Positions 45,993 to 57,238 of a stretch of 64,000 bases of DNA are shown here, piece by piece. A program made the translations under genes and the position numbers. The notes below the pieces were generated by a model. That model saw only the letters and a list, made by a program, of their open reading frames with translations, made no database searches and was not told the DNA's origin. Each line of letters starts with the position of its first letter. Positions within the stretch are counted from its first letter, which is position 1. The DNA lies in NCBI GenBank assembly GCA_024277255.1, contig JAJRVQ010000138.1:1-64000 (forward strand), written 5' to 3'. Source of the DNA: Acidobacteriota bacterium (GTDB lineage: Bacteria; Acidobacteriota; Thermoanaerobaculia; Multivoradales; SZUA-115).

Positions 45993-46607
45993 TCAGGCCA
46001 GCAGACTGACCCGTTTCGAGCGCCGCGCCCAGGCCATCAACAACAGATGGACCGGCAGGTACAGGATTACCGGATAGGCCAGCATGCAGATCCAAAAGTA
46101 GAGTCGCTGCGAGACCCAAACCTGCTCGAGCCCAAACGGCCGCCAGAGCCAGTTGATGTTGCGTTCCGGATCGGTGAAAAGGTAGGTCACCGGCACCACC
46201 AGCCATGCTATCCCGGTCTGCAGCAGCCAACCACGGCGGTGATAACCGACCCGGACGATCAGCCACAAGAGGAGCACCGGCACCGCCAGGTGAAAGAGCG
46301 ACAACCCCCGCAAATAGAGCGGCCGGGTCGGATCGAACATGTAGGCCGTGGCACCCAGAGGATGAAACCCGGCGACGCAGCGGACGAGGAAATCAAAGGC
46401 CCAGCAAAGCTGAATCAGCAACACGCCTACCGCCTGCGAGGAGATGACCAGCGAGCTTTCCGCCCACAATCCGGCGAGCAGGAGGAAGTTCGCCACGTCG
46501 CAGAACCAGAGAAAGTTCTCGCCTCCTCGCTCGAGGAAAATGGTCGGCGCCCAGACCACCATCCAGAGGGTGAAACCGAGTTTGAGCCAGAGAGGTATTG
46601 TGCGCAT
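45993..46607 (-). CDS. Polytopic membrane protein of unknown function
   Basis: A 204-residue protein with about six hydrophobic helices (PLWLKLGFTLWMVVWAPTIFL; VPVLLLWLIVRVGY; LYFWICMLAYPVILYL). Conserved-looking aromatic and histidine residues lie in loops (HPLGATAYMFDP; YHRRGW). Similar membrane-associated proteins are widespread, but I know no function. It is upstream of and probably cotranscribed with the thioredoxin-like lipoprotein. Confidence 0.75.
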   Translation of the reverse strand: MRTIPLWLKLGFTLWMVVWAPTIFLERGGENFLWFCDVANFLLLAGLWAESSLVISSQAVGVLLIQLCWAFDFLVRCVAGFHPLGATAYMFDPTRPLYLRGLSLFHLAVPVLLLWLIVRVGYHRRGWLLQTGIAWLVVPVTYLFTDPERNINWLWRPFGLEQVWVSQRLYFWICMLAYPVILYLPVHLLLMAWARRSKRVSLLA

Positions 46608-46698
46608 AGGATTCGAGGTGCCGGTAACCGGCTGTGTAAGATACCAACCTCAAGCCCACTGCTGAAGGCCGTCTCACGGCATGACCAGAAGGACGCAA

Positions 46699-46914
46699 AT
46701 GGCCAGACTCACCCGCCTAACTCTACGCCGTCAAGGACGGTTGCAAGCCGCTGCCCGTGGAGCCGTTGGCGGCGGTCTGCTGGGCGGCCTGATCGCTAGT
46801 GCGATCGCCGGCTGTTTCGGCATGCTGCTCGGCGCCAGCCTGGGAGCCCTGCTCACCGCTTTCTTCGAAAAGGAACTCGGGAAGGACGAGGGCTCACCGA
46901 GCACCGACGACTAG
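46699..46914 (+). CDS. Small Gly-rich membrane protein
   Basis: A 71-residue protein beginning MARLTRLTLRRQGRLQ; ATG 46699 is preceded by AGAAGGA at a good distance, better than ATG 46681. One glycine-zipper-like hydrophobic stretch (GAVGGGLLGGLIASAIAGCF and following residues) and an acidic tail (KDEGSPSTDD) are visible. No family recognised. It diverges from the polytopic membrane protein gene. Confidence 0.55.
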   Translation: MARLTRLTLRRQGRLQAAARGAVGGGLLGGLIASAIAGCFGMLLGASLGALLTAFFEKELGKDEGSPSTDD

Positions 46915-46951
46915 CAGCCCGCAGTGCAGCCAAGCCTTGACCAAGGTCCGA

Positions 46952-49411
46952 TCACGGCTCACCGTCGTTGTGCCCAGGCGGCCGGCGACGCGCCTTGCGC
47001 CGCTGCCGCTCTTGGCGGCTCTCCTGGCGGCTGAAAAGCCGCTTCAGCCAGCCGCGCGCTCGCCGCCGTTCCTCGCTGTCCAGCTCGCGCTGGCCCTCAC
47101 GGAAGGCCCTCTGCCAGGGGTTGTGCAAAGCGCAGACCGAACTCGGCACTTGGTCGCGGCGGAAGACTTCGGTCAGTACCTGCGGGCAGCGACCGGTGGC
47201 GAGTTCGCCGGTTTCCGGATCGATCAGAGCGGTGGTGATTCCCGAGGGTTGGGCAAAGGTCGGGTAGCCGTTGGCGGGGCGCACTTTGAGGGCGTAGCGC
47301 GACCAGATCGGTAATGCAGCCCGGCTGCCCGAGAGGCGGGTACGCGAGTTGTCGTCGTAGCCAACCCAGACTGCCGTGGAGCGGTCCGGGGAGTAGCCGA
47401 CAAACCAGCTGTCGCGGCGATCGTTGGAGGTGCCGGTCTTGCCCGCCAGAGCATCGCTCAACCCCCAGCTGCGCACCACCCGAGCGGTCCCCCGGTCGAG
47501 CACACCTTGCAGGATCGAGGTCACCAGGTAGGCCGTCTCCGCATCGATCACCGGCTCCGGCCGCGGTAGCGCCTGGCCGGCCACCGGTTTGCCCTCACCA
47601 TCGAAGACCGCCTTGAGCGCGTGCACCGGAGGCTGCCGGCCGGCGGCGGCCAGCGTTGCGTAAACCGTCGCCATCTCGACCGGCGTCACTTCAAAGGCAC
47701 CCAGCGCCAAGGATGGATAGGGCTGGAGGTTTGTCCGCACACCCAGCCCACGCGCCACGCTGACGATGTTCTCCAACCCTGCCATCAGCGCCAGCCGCGC
47801 CGTCGGTACGTTGAGGCTACGCTCCATGGCGGTGCGCACCGTCACCCAACCGCGGAATTCATCATCGTCGTTGTCCGGACTCCAGCGCTGCCCGGCCAGC
47901 ATGACGGTCAGCGGCGCATCCTCGATCAAGCTCGACGGTGCCGCCACCCCTTGTTGGATGGCGGTGGCGTAGACCACCGGTTTGAACGAACTACCGGCCT
48001 GGCGCAGGGCCGACGACGCGCGGTCGAACTGGCTGGCGCCGTAGTCGCGGCCACCCACCCAGGAGCGGATATCGCCGCTACGAGGGTCGATCGAGACCAG
48101 AGCAGCCTGCAACGGACCATCCACCTTACTGCCCTTCTCCCAACCCTCTTCCAGCGCCTTGAGCCCCCAGGCAACCGCCTCTTCCGCCCGTTGCTGATCG
48201 TGCCAGGAGAGGGTCGAGAGGAGCGAATATCCGCCATCCGCCAGGGAATCGAGGCCGTACCTCCGCTGAGCTTCCGCGGCGGCGGCATCGGCGAAGTACG
48301 GGGCCCGGCGGCGAATTGGCCGCTGCGCAGAGATCTCCAGCGGCTGAGCCCGCGCTGCAGCGATCACCTCGGGCTTCAGACGCTGCAACTCCGCCAGATG
48401 GTCGAGCACCCGGTTGCGCTGCTCGAGGGCACGATCGAGACTGGCCAGCGGTGAGTAGTTGGCCGGCGACTTGATCATCCCGGCCAAGGTCGCCGCCTCA
48501 GCGAGGCTGAGATCCCGCGCCTCCTTGCCGAAGATGGCCTGCGAGGCTGCGCCCACGCCGATCAAACTGACCCCGCCGCTGGCTCCGAGGTAGATCTCGT
48601 TGAGGTAGGCCTGAAGGATCTCCTCCTTCGAGTAGCGCATCTCCAGGAAGACGGCGAGCACCCCCTCGCGCATCTTGCGCACCACGGAGCGCTCGTGGGT
48701 GAGGTAGATGTTCTTGACCAGCTGCTGGGTCAAGGTGCTGCCGCCCTGCAACCTGCCGCCCTTGACCATCTTGACCCAGATCGCCCGTCCCAGACCTTTG
48801 ATCGACACCCCGGCATGGCGAAAGAAACTGTCGTCCTCGGCCGCCAGAACCACCTGGGTCAAGTGATTGGGCAACTCTTCCAGCGTCACCGGGCGGCGCT
48901 CCTTGAAATCGGGCCCATAGTAGGAGGCGATGAGCGGAGGCTCCAGCAGAGCCGTCTCGACCTCTCGGCCTGCCGAGTGCAGCCGGCTGATGCGCTTGCC
49001 GCGATAGGTCACCTTGAGGACCACCCCACCTTGGGGACCGAGCGGGCTGGGGAAACGGCGTAAGGCCACCGAGATCGAGCCGCCTCCCCGGCGGTAGTGG
49101 CCGGGTGAACTCGGCTCAGTGTCGCCGCTACCCTCCTCGCGGGCGTAGCCGACCTCTTCCAAACGGGCCACCAGCCGGTTGGCCGGCAAGTAGGCGCCCC
49201 GTTCCAATTTCACCGAACGGCCGTAGAGCCGCGAGGGCTGCAAGGTTGGATGGGCCTCGAACTGCCCGGCAAGATGCCAGAACGGCCGGATCAACCAGAA
49301 ACCAAGCCCCGCAATGGCCACCAGCAGAACCGCCACCGCGACCCACAACCGGCGCCGAAACACCGGCATTCGCACCCGTAGCCTGACACCTTTCCGCCGT
49401 TTGGGCCCCAT
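46952..49411 (-). CDS. PBP1B-type bifunctional peptidoglycan synthase
   Basis: A class A penicillin-binding protein of about 819 residues (ATG 49411 preferred over GTG 49420). A basic N-terminus and membrane helix are followed by a UB2H-like domain (about 60-150). The GT51 glycosyltransferase carries LAAEDDSFFRHAG and GGSTLTQQLVKNIY. The transpeptidase has the SxxK serine in AGSSFKPVVY, SLN and AGKTGTSND. The C-terminus is a basic tail. It polymerises and crosslinks murein. Lipoprotein activators were not found nearby. Confidence 0.92.
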   Translation of the reverse strand: MGPKRRKGVRLRVRMPVFRRRLWVAVAVLLVAIAGLGFWLIRPFWHLAGQFEAHPTLQPSRLYGRSVKLERGAYLPANRLVARLEEVGYAREEGSGDTEPSSPGHYRRGGGSISVALRRFPSPLGPQGGVVLKVTYRGKRISRLHSAGREVETALLEPPLIASYYGPDFKERRPVTLEELPNHLTQVVLAAEDDSFFRHAGVSIKGLGRAIWVKMVKGGRLQGGSTLTQQLVKNIYLTHERSVVRKMREGVLAVFLEMRYSKEEILQAYLNEIYLGASGGVSLIGVGAASQAIFGKEARDLSLAEAATLAGMIKSPANYSPLASLDRALEQRNRVLDHLAELQRLKPEVIAAARAQPLEISAQRPIRRRAPYFADAAAAEAQRRYGLDSLADGGYSLLSTLSWHDQQRAEEAVAWGLKALEEGWEKGSKVDGPLQAALVSIDPRSGDIRSWVGGRDYGASQFDRASSALRQAGSSFKPVVYATAIQQGVAAPSSLIEDAPLTVMLAGQRWSPDNDDDEFRGWVTVRTAMERSLNVPTARLALMAGLENIVSVARGLGVRTNLQPYPSLALGAFEVTPVEMATVYATLAAAGRQPPVHALKAVFDGEGKPVAGQALPRPEPVIDAETAYLVTSILQGVLDRGTARVVRSWGLSDALAGKTGTSNDRRDSWFVGYSPDRSTAVWVGYDDNSRTRLSGSRAALPIWSRYALKVRPANGYPTFAQPSGITTALIDPETGELATGRCPQVLTEVFRRDQVPSSVCALHNPWQRAFREGQRELDSEERRRARGWLKRLFSRQESRQERQRRKARRRPPGHNDGEP

Positions 49412-49524
49412 AGGGCACACCAGTAAGCAAGAAGCTGGCCGGGTTGCAGCTAAATGAGCAACTTACAAGGGTTTCGGGTCGTGGTTCAGCGTGCCCATCC
49501 CCTATCTTGATATCCTCTCCGGCC

Positions 49525-51468
<1,944 letters not shown>

Positions 51469-51540
51469 GAGCAAACTCATCAGCGCGCCCGATGGAAACC
51501 TCCAGTCAGACTGGACAACAACTTGCATAGCGAACGACCC

Positions 51541-53052
51541 ATGCGATCTATCCAGCTCCTAATCCGTTCAACCCTCATCGTCGTCTCCTTGTTGATGGCC
51601 ACCGCCGGCCTGGCCACGGCGCAAGGCCGTCAAACGGAGCAAAGCGTGCTGCTACCGCTGCCTGAGACGCTGATGGAGGATCTCTCACCACTGGCCCGAG
51701 CCCAATTGGTCCAGGCCCGCAGACAACTCCAAGCCGCCGCGGCGGCGGCCCCGCTGGACACCGTTCAACTCGCGGCGGCCTTCGGTGCCATGGGCAAGGC
51801 GGCAATGGCCCACGATCTCAAGGCTCTGGCCGAGTCCAGCTTGGAGAACGCACGCACGCTGGAGCCGGATAACACCCTGTGGTCCTACCTTTGCGGCGTG
51901 CTCTACGAAAACCAGGAGCGCTGGGCGGAAGCGGCAGCGGCCTTTGAGAACGTGCTGGCCGTCACCGCGGACGATGCGGTTGCCCGGTTCCATTTGGGCC
52001 GCGTCCTGGCTCGCTCCGCCAAAGGCGACCCAGCCCCCTCGCTGATCGCCCGAGCCAAGGCGCAGCTCGAACGCAGCGCCAAGAACCAGGCTGTGGCGCC
52101 GGCGGCTCGCTTCGAGTTGGCGCACCTCGACAACCCGCGCGGCACACAGAGGCCTCCGACCTTCCCCGACCCGCGACTCAGCGAGGTCACGGCTCTGCGA
52201 TCGCCGGCCGGCAGTACTCAGATCTCCGCGGGTCAAAGCCCCCTCGACCGGATTCGCACCCTGCTCGAAGAGGGCAAGTCGGCTCTTGCCGTAGAGGAGG
52301 CCCGTCGAGCCGTCAACAGCGCCCCGGCCAACCCCAACGCCCGCCTCCTTCTCGGTCGAGCGCTGACCGTCAACGGCGATCGCGACGCCGCATTGGCCCA
52401 ATACCGCGAGTTGCTCAGCCTCGATCCCGATCACCGCTCCCAAGGGTTGGCCCACCTCAGAATCGCTCGACTACTCGATCCGGCCAAGCCGAACGAGCCT
52501 CCGTCCGCCGAGGCCCTGGCCAGCTACCGCAAGGCGATCGAGCTGATCCCACGTTTCGCCAACGCCCGGCTTGGCCTGGCCGATGCGCTGATGCGATCCG
52601 CTCAATACGACGAAGCCATCGAGCAACTCGTTGCGATGACCGAGGCAGCGCCGGACGATCCAGCGAGTTACACCGCCCTCTCTAAAGCGCTGACCCGCGC
52701 GGGCCGTCATCGCCAGGCCCACGCCATCCTCCGCCAGGGTTTCGAGCGGCTGCCCAAAGATCCGCGCATCGCCTATAGCTACGGCAGATCGCTCGCCATC
52801 AGCCCCGACCTCGCCCTGCGCGACGGGGCCAAGGCGCTGTCGCTCTTGCTACCGCTCTTCCAGGCACAACCCTCCCTCGCCTACGCCGAGACCATCGCCG
52901 CCGCCCTGGCCACGGCGGGCAATTTCGAGGATGCCGTGCGCTGGCAGAGCCGCGTCGTCGAGCAAGCCGAGAAAGAGGGCGCCAAGCCCCGCTACCTCGA
53001 ACTCCAGCAGCGCAACCTCGAACTCTACAAGTCGGACAAGCCTCACCCGTAG
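51541..53052 (+). CDS. Secreted TPR-repeat protein
   Basis: A 503-residue protein from ATG 51541 with a signal peptide (TLIVVSLLMATAGLATAQ) and several TPR units (about 75-190 and 235-470; for example AVARFHLGRVLA and PNARLLLGRALTVNGDRDAA). It probably acts as a periplasmic or outer-membrane-associated scaffold. No enzymatic domain. It faces the convergent HopA1-LanC gene with a 45-bp gap. Confidence 0.8.
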   Translation: MRSIQLLIRSTLIVVSLLMATAGLATAQGRQTEQSVLLPLPETLMEDLSPLARAQLVQARRQLQAAAAAAPLDTVQLAAAFGAMGKAAMAHDLKALAESSLENARTLEPDNTLWSYLCGVLYENQERWAEAAAAFENVLAVTADDAVARFHLGRVLARSAKGDPAPSLIARAKAQLERSAKNQAVAPAARFELAHLDNPRGTQRPPTFPDPRLSEVTALRSPAGSTQISAGQSPLDRIRTLLEEGKSALAVEEARRAVNSAPANPNARLLLGRALTVNGDRDAALAQYRELLSLDPDHRSQGLAHLRIARLLDPAKPNEPPSAEALASYRKAIELIPRFANARLGLADALMRSAQYDEAIEQLVAMTEAAPDDPASYTALSKALTRAGRHRQAHAILRQGFERLPKDPRIAYSYGRSLAISPDLALRDGAKALSLLLPLFQAQPSLAYAETIAAALATAGNFEDAVRWQSRVVEQAEKEGAKPRYLELQQRNLELYKSDKPHP

Positions 53053-53097
53053 CCTTTCGAACGGAGCTGAGTCTGCTGTCGGAGGGCTTCGCTTCGC

Positions 53098-55389
53098 CTA
53101 CGATGCGGGCAGCAAGATCGAACGGATGCTCGGATCGTGGAGACGCAGGTAGAAGAGGCCGATGCCAGCGGTGCCGATCATCAGGCCGGGCGAATGGCCG
53201 CTGCCGGTACCGCAGGGCCACGACCCTTCCCGTTCCCCGTAGAGAGCGAGCCCACGGGCCGCCACCTCTCTGACCAGCTCCACATCTCGTTTCCGCTCCG
53301 CTCCCAGGACGCGATAACCGTAGTGGAGTATCTCGGCGTTTCCGGCCAGACCGTGACACAACGAGTAATCGCCGGTTGCGGAGTCGAGCCAACCCCGAAC
53401 CATCCCGTGGGTGGTGTCGAGCGCGACATTGGCCTCGTCCCGTAACATCGGATCGCCGCTCCGTTGAAAGGCACGCAGCCGGGAGATCGCGATACCGGGA
53501 GCACCGTGGCACCATGTCGCAGGGAACGAGAGATGATCTCGATCGACCCGGGCTCGACGCGGCACGGAGCGAAAGTCGGGCCAGTTGCGTTCGTCGTGGC
53601 TATACCAGCGCCGCTCATACTCGAAGGCCGCCATTGCCGCCTCACGGTAGCGGGCCTCCCCAGTCTCGGCGTGGAGTTCGAACAGGGCAAAGGCGATGCC
53701 GGCCGTGCCGTGGGAAAAGCCGGTCAGGTTCCGGCGGTCCGCAGCCATCGGCGAGCGCCAGGAAAGGGTCGCCCCGGAGAGTTCGGCCCGGTTCACCAGC
53801 TGATCGGCGAGACGGCTGGCTCTCACCACCAGCCTCGCTTTCCCAACCTCGCGGTGAAGCGCCAGCAAGGCCACCACCGCACCAGCCAGCCCGGAAAGCA
53901 GATCGACCTCGACGGTCGCCGGCGCCTCCTTCCAGCCGCCACTCGCCAGCCGGAGCCCGCGGCGCACCAGAGACTCGTCGCCGGTCAGCCGCCCCACTCG
54001 TACCACCGACCAACCGATGCCTGGGCGTCCGATGTAGAAACCGACGGCCGGCGGCCCGATCCGCCTCGCTTGGGTCAGCGCCTGTCTCGCGGCGCCGCGT
54101 GCCGTTCGCACGAGGAGATCGTCTTTCGAGTGCCTAGACAGCTCAGCCAAGAACAGGGCGATGCCAGCGGTGCCGGCGTAGAGACCCGGCCCGAGCGCCG
54201 AGGTCGCCGGTTCCTCCGGGTCCGGATCGCTGGGCGCGCTCGGCATGCTGCCGAGCCAGTTACACTGCCCTCGATGCCAGAAAGCGCGCTGCGCGAGCGC
54301 TCGGCCGATGTCGATGCTGGCGCCGAGCCAGCGTTCTGGCGTGCGCTCAATCGCGGAGGGTTTCTGAGCGACCGGTTTCCGCAGTTTGCCGGTGATCTTC
54401 GGCAACGGATAGTCCCTCTCGGACTCCGGGCCGAGAAAGGGGCGATCCGGCTGGATGCGGTGCTCAAGGAGGGTGGCCTCGACCTGCTCCAAGCGCTCCT
54501 CGGTAGTGGCCAATCCCTGCGACCAGGCTGCGACCAACCCCTCGGCGACGCAGCGGCACCGGTGCAAGCCGAAGCTCTCGCCTGCCGCGGGACTCTCGGC
54601 CAGCCCGACACCCGGCGCGAGGGGCTTGGTGAGCGCGGGAACGGCTCGGTGAAGATAGCCTTCGAGCGCCCCAAGGACGGCCCGCAGGAGTTTTTCAACG
54701 GCGGAGTAGTCCGCGCGCAGCAGATAGAGCACGCCAGCGTCGCAGCGCTCGAAGCTCTCGGGATCGTTCAGCACCTTGAGTCGGAAAGCGACGCCTGCCC
54801 GATTGAGCCACCGCGTGCATTGCTCAACGAAAGCAACCGCGCCGGGAGCACTCAAGTGCCAATAGAGGCGCAACTGCAAAGCGGGGTCGGCAGTCAAGGG
54901 CCGGTCCCCTAGAGCGAGGTAGAAGCCGGGCGAAGCTACCAGGAGTTCCTTCGGGTGGGCAACGGCGACAACGCTTCCGACTCTCCTGCCGCCGGCCTTC
55001 GGCTCGATCTCGGCATCGCTCACCAGAACGGACAACCCCTCTTGTTCGACAAGGTATCGGTCCCCTTCGCGGCCCCGTAGCGTCCAGCCGGGTTCCCAGA
55101 ATCCCTTTCCATGGTTGACCGAGCTGAGCGCCTCCGCGTGGGCGGCGGACCGGCCACCGCTGGTTACCCGATCGGTCCCGGCCGGAACCGCGATCCCCGA
55201 ACAGTAGAAGTGGGCGTACAGCTCCCAAGTGAGGGTGTGGGCAAGGTAGCGCCGCGCCGTCTCCGGCGTCAAGCCCGCGCGCATTCTGGCGCTCAGCTCC
55301 GGGCTGCGCCGGCCGAACCAGGAGTACCGCGTGGTCGAGAGGATGCGGGTGGCACGGACTGCAGATTCCAGCTGCCGGCGATAGCTCAT
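53098..55389 (-). CDS. HopA1-like/LanC fusion, candidate lanthipeptide synthetase
   Basis: A 763-residue protein. Residues about 1-310 resemble the HopA1-type domain (ARRYLAHTLTWELYAHFYCSG), the lyase-type component of class V lanthipeptide and thioamitide systems. Residues about 400-755 are a LanC cyclase with GFSHGTAGIA, TWCHGAPGI and SLCHGLAGN; zinc ligands Cys627, Cys678 and His679 are all present. The ATG overlaps the kinase stop (ATGA). Together with that kinase it could dehydrate Ser/Thr and close lanthionine rings. The similarity is by motif reading. Fusion of lyase and cyclase is unlike the separate proteins of described class V clusters known to me. Confidence 0.8.
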   Translation of the reverse strand: MSYRRQLESAVRATRILSTTRYSWFGRRSPELSARMRAGLTPETARRYLAHTLTWELYAHFYCSGIAVPAGTDRVTSGGRSAAHAEALSSVNHGKGFWEPGWTLRGREGDRYLVEQEGLSVLVSDAEIEPKAGGRRVGSVVAVAHPKELLVASPGFYLALGDRPLTADPALQLRLYWHLSAPGAVAFVEQCTRWLNRAGVAFRLKVLNDPESFERCDAGVLYLLRADYSAVEKLLRAVLGALEGYLHRAVPALTKPLAPGVGLAESPAAGESFGLHRCRCVAEGLVAAWSQGLATTEERLEQVEATLLEHRIQPDRPFLGPESERDYPLPKITGKLRKPVAQKPSAIERTPERWLGASIDIGRALAQRAFWHRGQCNWLGSMPSAPSDPDPEEPATSALGPGLYAGTAGIALFLAELSRHSKDDLLVRTARGAARQALTQARRIGPPAVGFYIGRPGIGWSVVRVGRLTGDESLVRRGLRLASGGWKEAPATVEVDLLSGLAGAVVALLALHREVGKARLVVRASRLADQLVNRAELSGATLSWRSPMAADRRNLTGFSHGTAGIAFALFELHAETGEARYREAAMAAFEYERRWYSHDERNWPDFRSVPRRARVDRDHLSFPATWCHGAPGIAISRLRAFQRSGDPMLRDEANVALDTTHGMVRGWLDSATGDYSLCHGLAGNAEILHYGYRVLGAERKRDVELVREVAARGLALYGEREGSWPCGTGSGHSPGLMIGTAGIGLFYLRLHDPSIRSILLPAS

Positions 55390-56531
55390 GAAGCGTCCGG
55401 AATCGCCACCGTCGCCGGTGTGATCCCGAGCAGGTGGGCCGCCGCTTCGAGCGGACGCTCCAGCATGTTCAAGCTGAGCTGGAGCTGCCCGACGACCGTG
55501 CCGGGTAGCTGGGGCAGATGCTGCACGCGCTCGAAGGCGGCCTGGAGGAGGACTACCGCCGCGTAGCGAGTCGCCCGCAACAGCAGACGGTCGCCGACCG
55601 CCGCCGCAAAATCGCTATTCCGGCGGTACGCAACCCACAGTGCTCGCAGCGCGGGCTGCATCGAAGACAACGGATAGCGGGCCAGATCGAGGTATCGATC
55701 CGGCGGATCCTCTCCGCTGATGGGAATCGAGTGCAGCCAGAAGACGAGAAAGTTGGCCAGCGCCGATCCGACGTCCCAGGCAGGGTCTCCCACCATCGCC
55801 AGCTCCCAGTCGATGAGCTTGAACTGGGTGTATCGGCACGAGCCGGGCAGTGGGTGAACGATACAGTTGTCCCAGCGAACGTCGCCGTGGATCAGGCGAT
55901 CGCAACGCCACTCTCGCCGCAGCCTGTCCAGCGCCTCACCGAAGCGGGGGAACTGCTGGACGATGCGCAGCAGCTTTCGGCAACCGCCGCTCATGCGGTG
56001 AAGCATGTCGAGTTCCGGGCGGTGGAGGCTGAGCGCCCACGGCGGCTGATGACCGAGTACGGGGATCGCACGGCGGGCCTTGCTTGTATCCAGAGCATGC
56101 AACCATGCGAGGCAGGTTCCCAAGTGGGAGGCGAGTGTCTTGGAGAAGTAGCCTCGGCGTGTGTGATAGTCGCTCAGCGTCTCACCGTCCTCGATCAGTT
56201 CCAGTACCAGCAGCTGCCAGCCCTCGTCATGGTCGATGAACCGCGCCAGGTACCGGCGCAACCGAGCCGCACTGTCGCTCTCCCGCAACAGCCGATACAC
56301 AGAGGCTTCGAGTGCGACCGACTCCCGCTTGTCAGCGCCGATGCCCTGCTTGACCAGATAGCTCGGTCCACGCTCCCGCACGATCTGGAAGTTGTGATTG
56401 CGCCGGGAGGCGTCGACCACCCGTAAGTCACCCTCGACGATCGACCGGCGGTCAATGAGCCGGCGATCGAGCAGGTACCGGGCCACCGCCCGCGCCGACA
56501 GGATTCCCGGCTGCCTTGGCCCCGTAGTCAT
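55386..56531 (-). CDS. APH-like phosphotransferase, candidate precursor Ser/Thr kinase
   Basis: A 381-residue aminoglycoside-phosphotransferase-fold protein. An ATP lysine lies in SYLVKQG (Lys61). The catalytic loop is HGDVRWDN (215-222), with Asp217 and Asn222, and the metal motif is IDWE (240-243). Class V lanthipeptide and thioamitide clusters use an APH-like kinase to phosphorylate Ser/Thr before elimination by a HopA1-like protein. Overlap with the HopA1-LanC gene and a 26-bp gap from the Cys-rich small protein gene support this reading over antibiotic resistance. Confidence 0.8.
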   Translation of the reverse strand: MTTGPRQPGILSARAVARYLLDRRLIDRRSIVEGDLRVVDASRRNHNFQIVRERGPSYLVKQGIGADKRESVALEASVYRLLRESDSAARLRRYLARFIDHDEGWQLLVLELIEDGETLSDYHTRRGYFSKTLASHLGTCLAWLHALDTSKARRAIPVLGHQPPWALSLHRPELDMLHRMSGGCRKLLRIVQQFPRFGEALDRLRREWRCDRLIHGDVRWDNCIVHPLPGSCRYTQFKLIDWELAMVGDPAWDVGSALANFLVFWLHSIPISGEDPPDRYLDLARYPLSSMQPALRALWVAYRRNSDFAAAVGDRLLLRATRYAAVVLLQAAFERVQHLPQLPGTVVGQLQLSLNMLERPLEAAAHLLGITPATVAIPDAS

Positions 56532-56557
56532 TCCATGGCGATGGATTCAGCGCGGTT

Positions 56558-57103
56558 CTAGAAGGTGAGTCGGCAACTCTTCTTGCAGCGCACATGCTCG
56601 GTCACGTGCTTCTTGGTCTTGCGCTGGGTGCTGTCTGTACAGTCCTTGTACCAAGCACCGGTGCACCACAGCCACTGCTCGCCCGACCAGCAGAACCAGT
56701 CGGTCACCGCCAGCTTCGCTGCCCGCGTGGCCTTCGCCTGGAAGGCTGGCAAGGCGCCGGCTTTGTAGCTGGAAGCGATCGGTCCACGGAGAAACTCGGC
56801 TTCCATCTTCTGCGACTGGGTCCGGGTTACCGTGACCTCGGCATCGCGCCGAATGAACAGATAGGAGCCTCCTAGCCCTGTCTCCTCGGGAAAAGGCTGC
56901 TGATGCAGCACGTCCGCCCGAGCGATCTCGACAAACGAGTTCAGCTCGGTGTTGGTGTAGACCCGGATGCAGCCGTCGACGGGACTCTCGCCCACCAACC
57001 CCACCACCACAGTCGCGTTCGGCAGTTGATTCGGATCCCCTACGACATTCTGGACAATCGCGTTCGGAGTGATGGAGGCTCCGCCTCCGTGGTCACCGGC
57101 CAT
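56558..57103 (-). CDS. Candidate lanthipeptide precursor with Cys-rich C-terminus
   Basis: A 181-residue protein with AGGAGG seven bases before its ATG. Residues 1-110 form a conserved-looking, probably folded leader-like region (VGESPVDGCIRVYTNTELN; GLGGSYLFIRRDAEVTV). Residues 137-181 carry five cysteines (138, 147, 155, 173, 177) mixed with Ser140, Thr148, Thr156, Ser158, Thr159, Thr163, Thr168, Ser176 and Thr180, plus many Trp and Lys: a plausible core for thioether rings. It is the first gene before the kinase and HopA1-LanC genes. The length is long for a precursor, so a different Cys-rich substrate or partner is possible. Confidence 0.6.
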   Translation of the reverse strand: MAGDHGGGASITPNAIVQNVVGDPNQLPNATVVVGLVGESPVDGCIRVYTNTELNSFVEIARADVLHQQPFPEETGLGGSYLFIRRDAEVTVTRTQSQKMEAEFLRGPIASSYKAGALPAFQAKATRAAKLAVTDWFCWSGEQWLWCTGAWYKDCTDSTQRKTKKHVTEHVRCKKSCRLTF

Positions 57104-57238
57104 CGCTTTTCCTCCTGTCGAAAATGGAGAAACTCGAATTGTCCGAGAAGTCTATCAGACGGGCGTTTCAACCACGGGTGGCACGAACCACCAACCCTCC
57201 TCTAGCCGTCTACTCCCGGGGTCGGAAGGGCTGGAAAC

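Noticed and set aside
55386-56531. Aminoglycoside resistance kinase
   Set aside because: The fold fits, but overlap with a HopA1-LanC gene and adjacency to a Cys-rich small protein argue for peptide modification.
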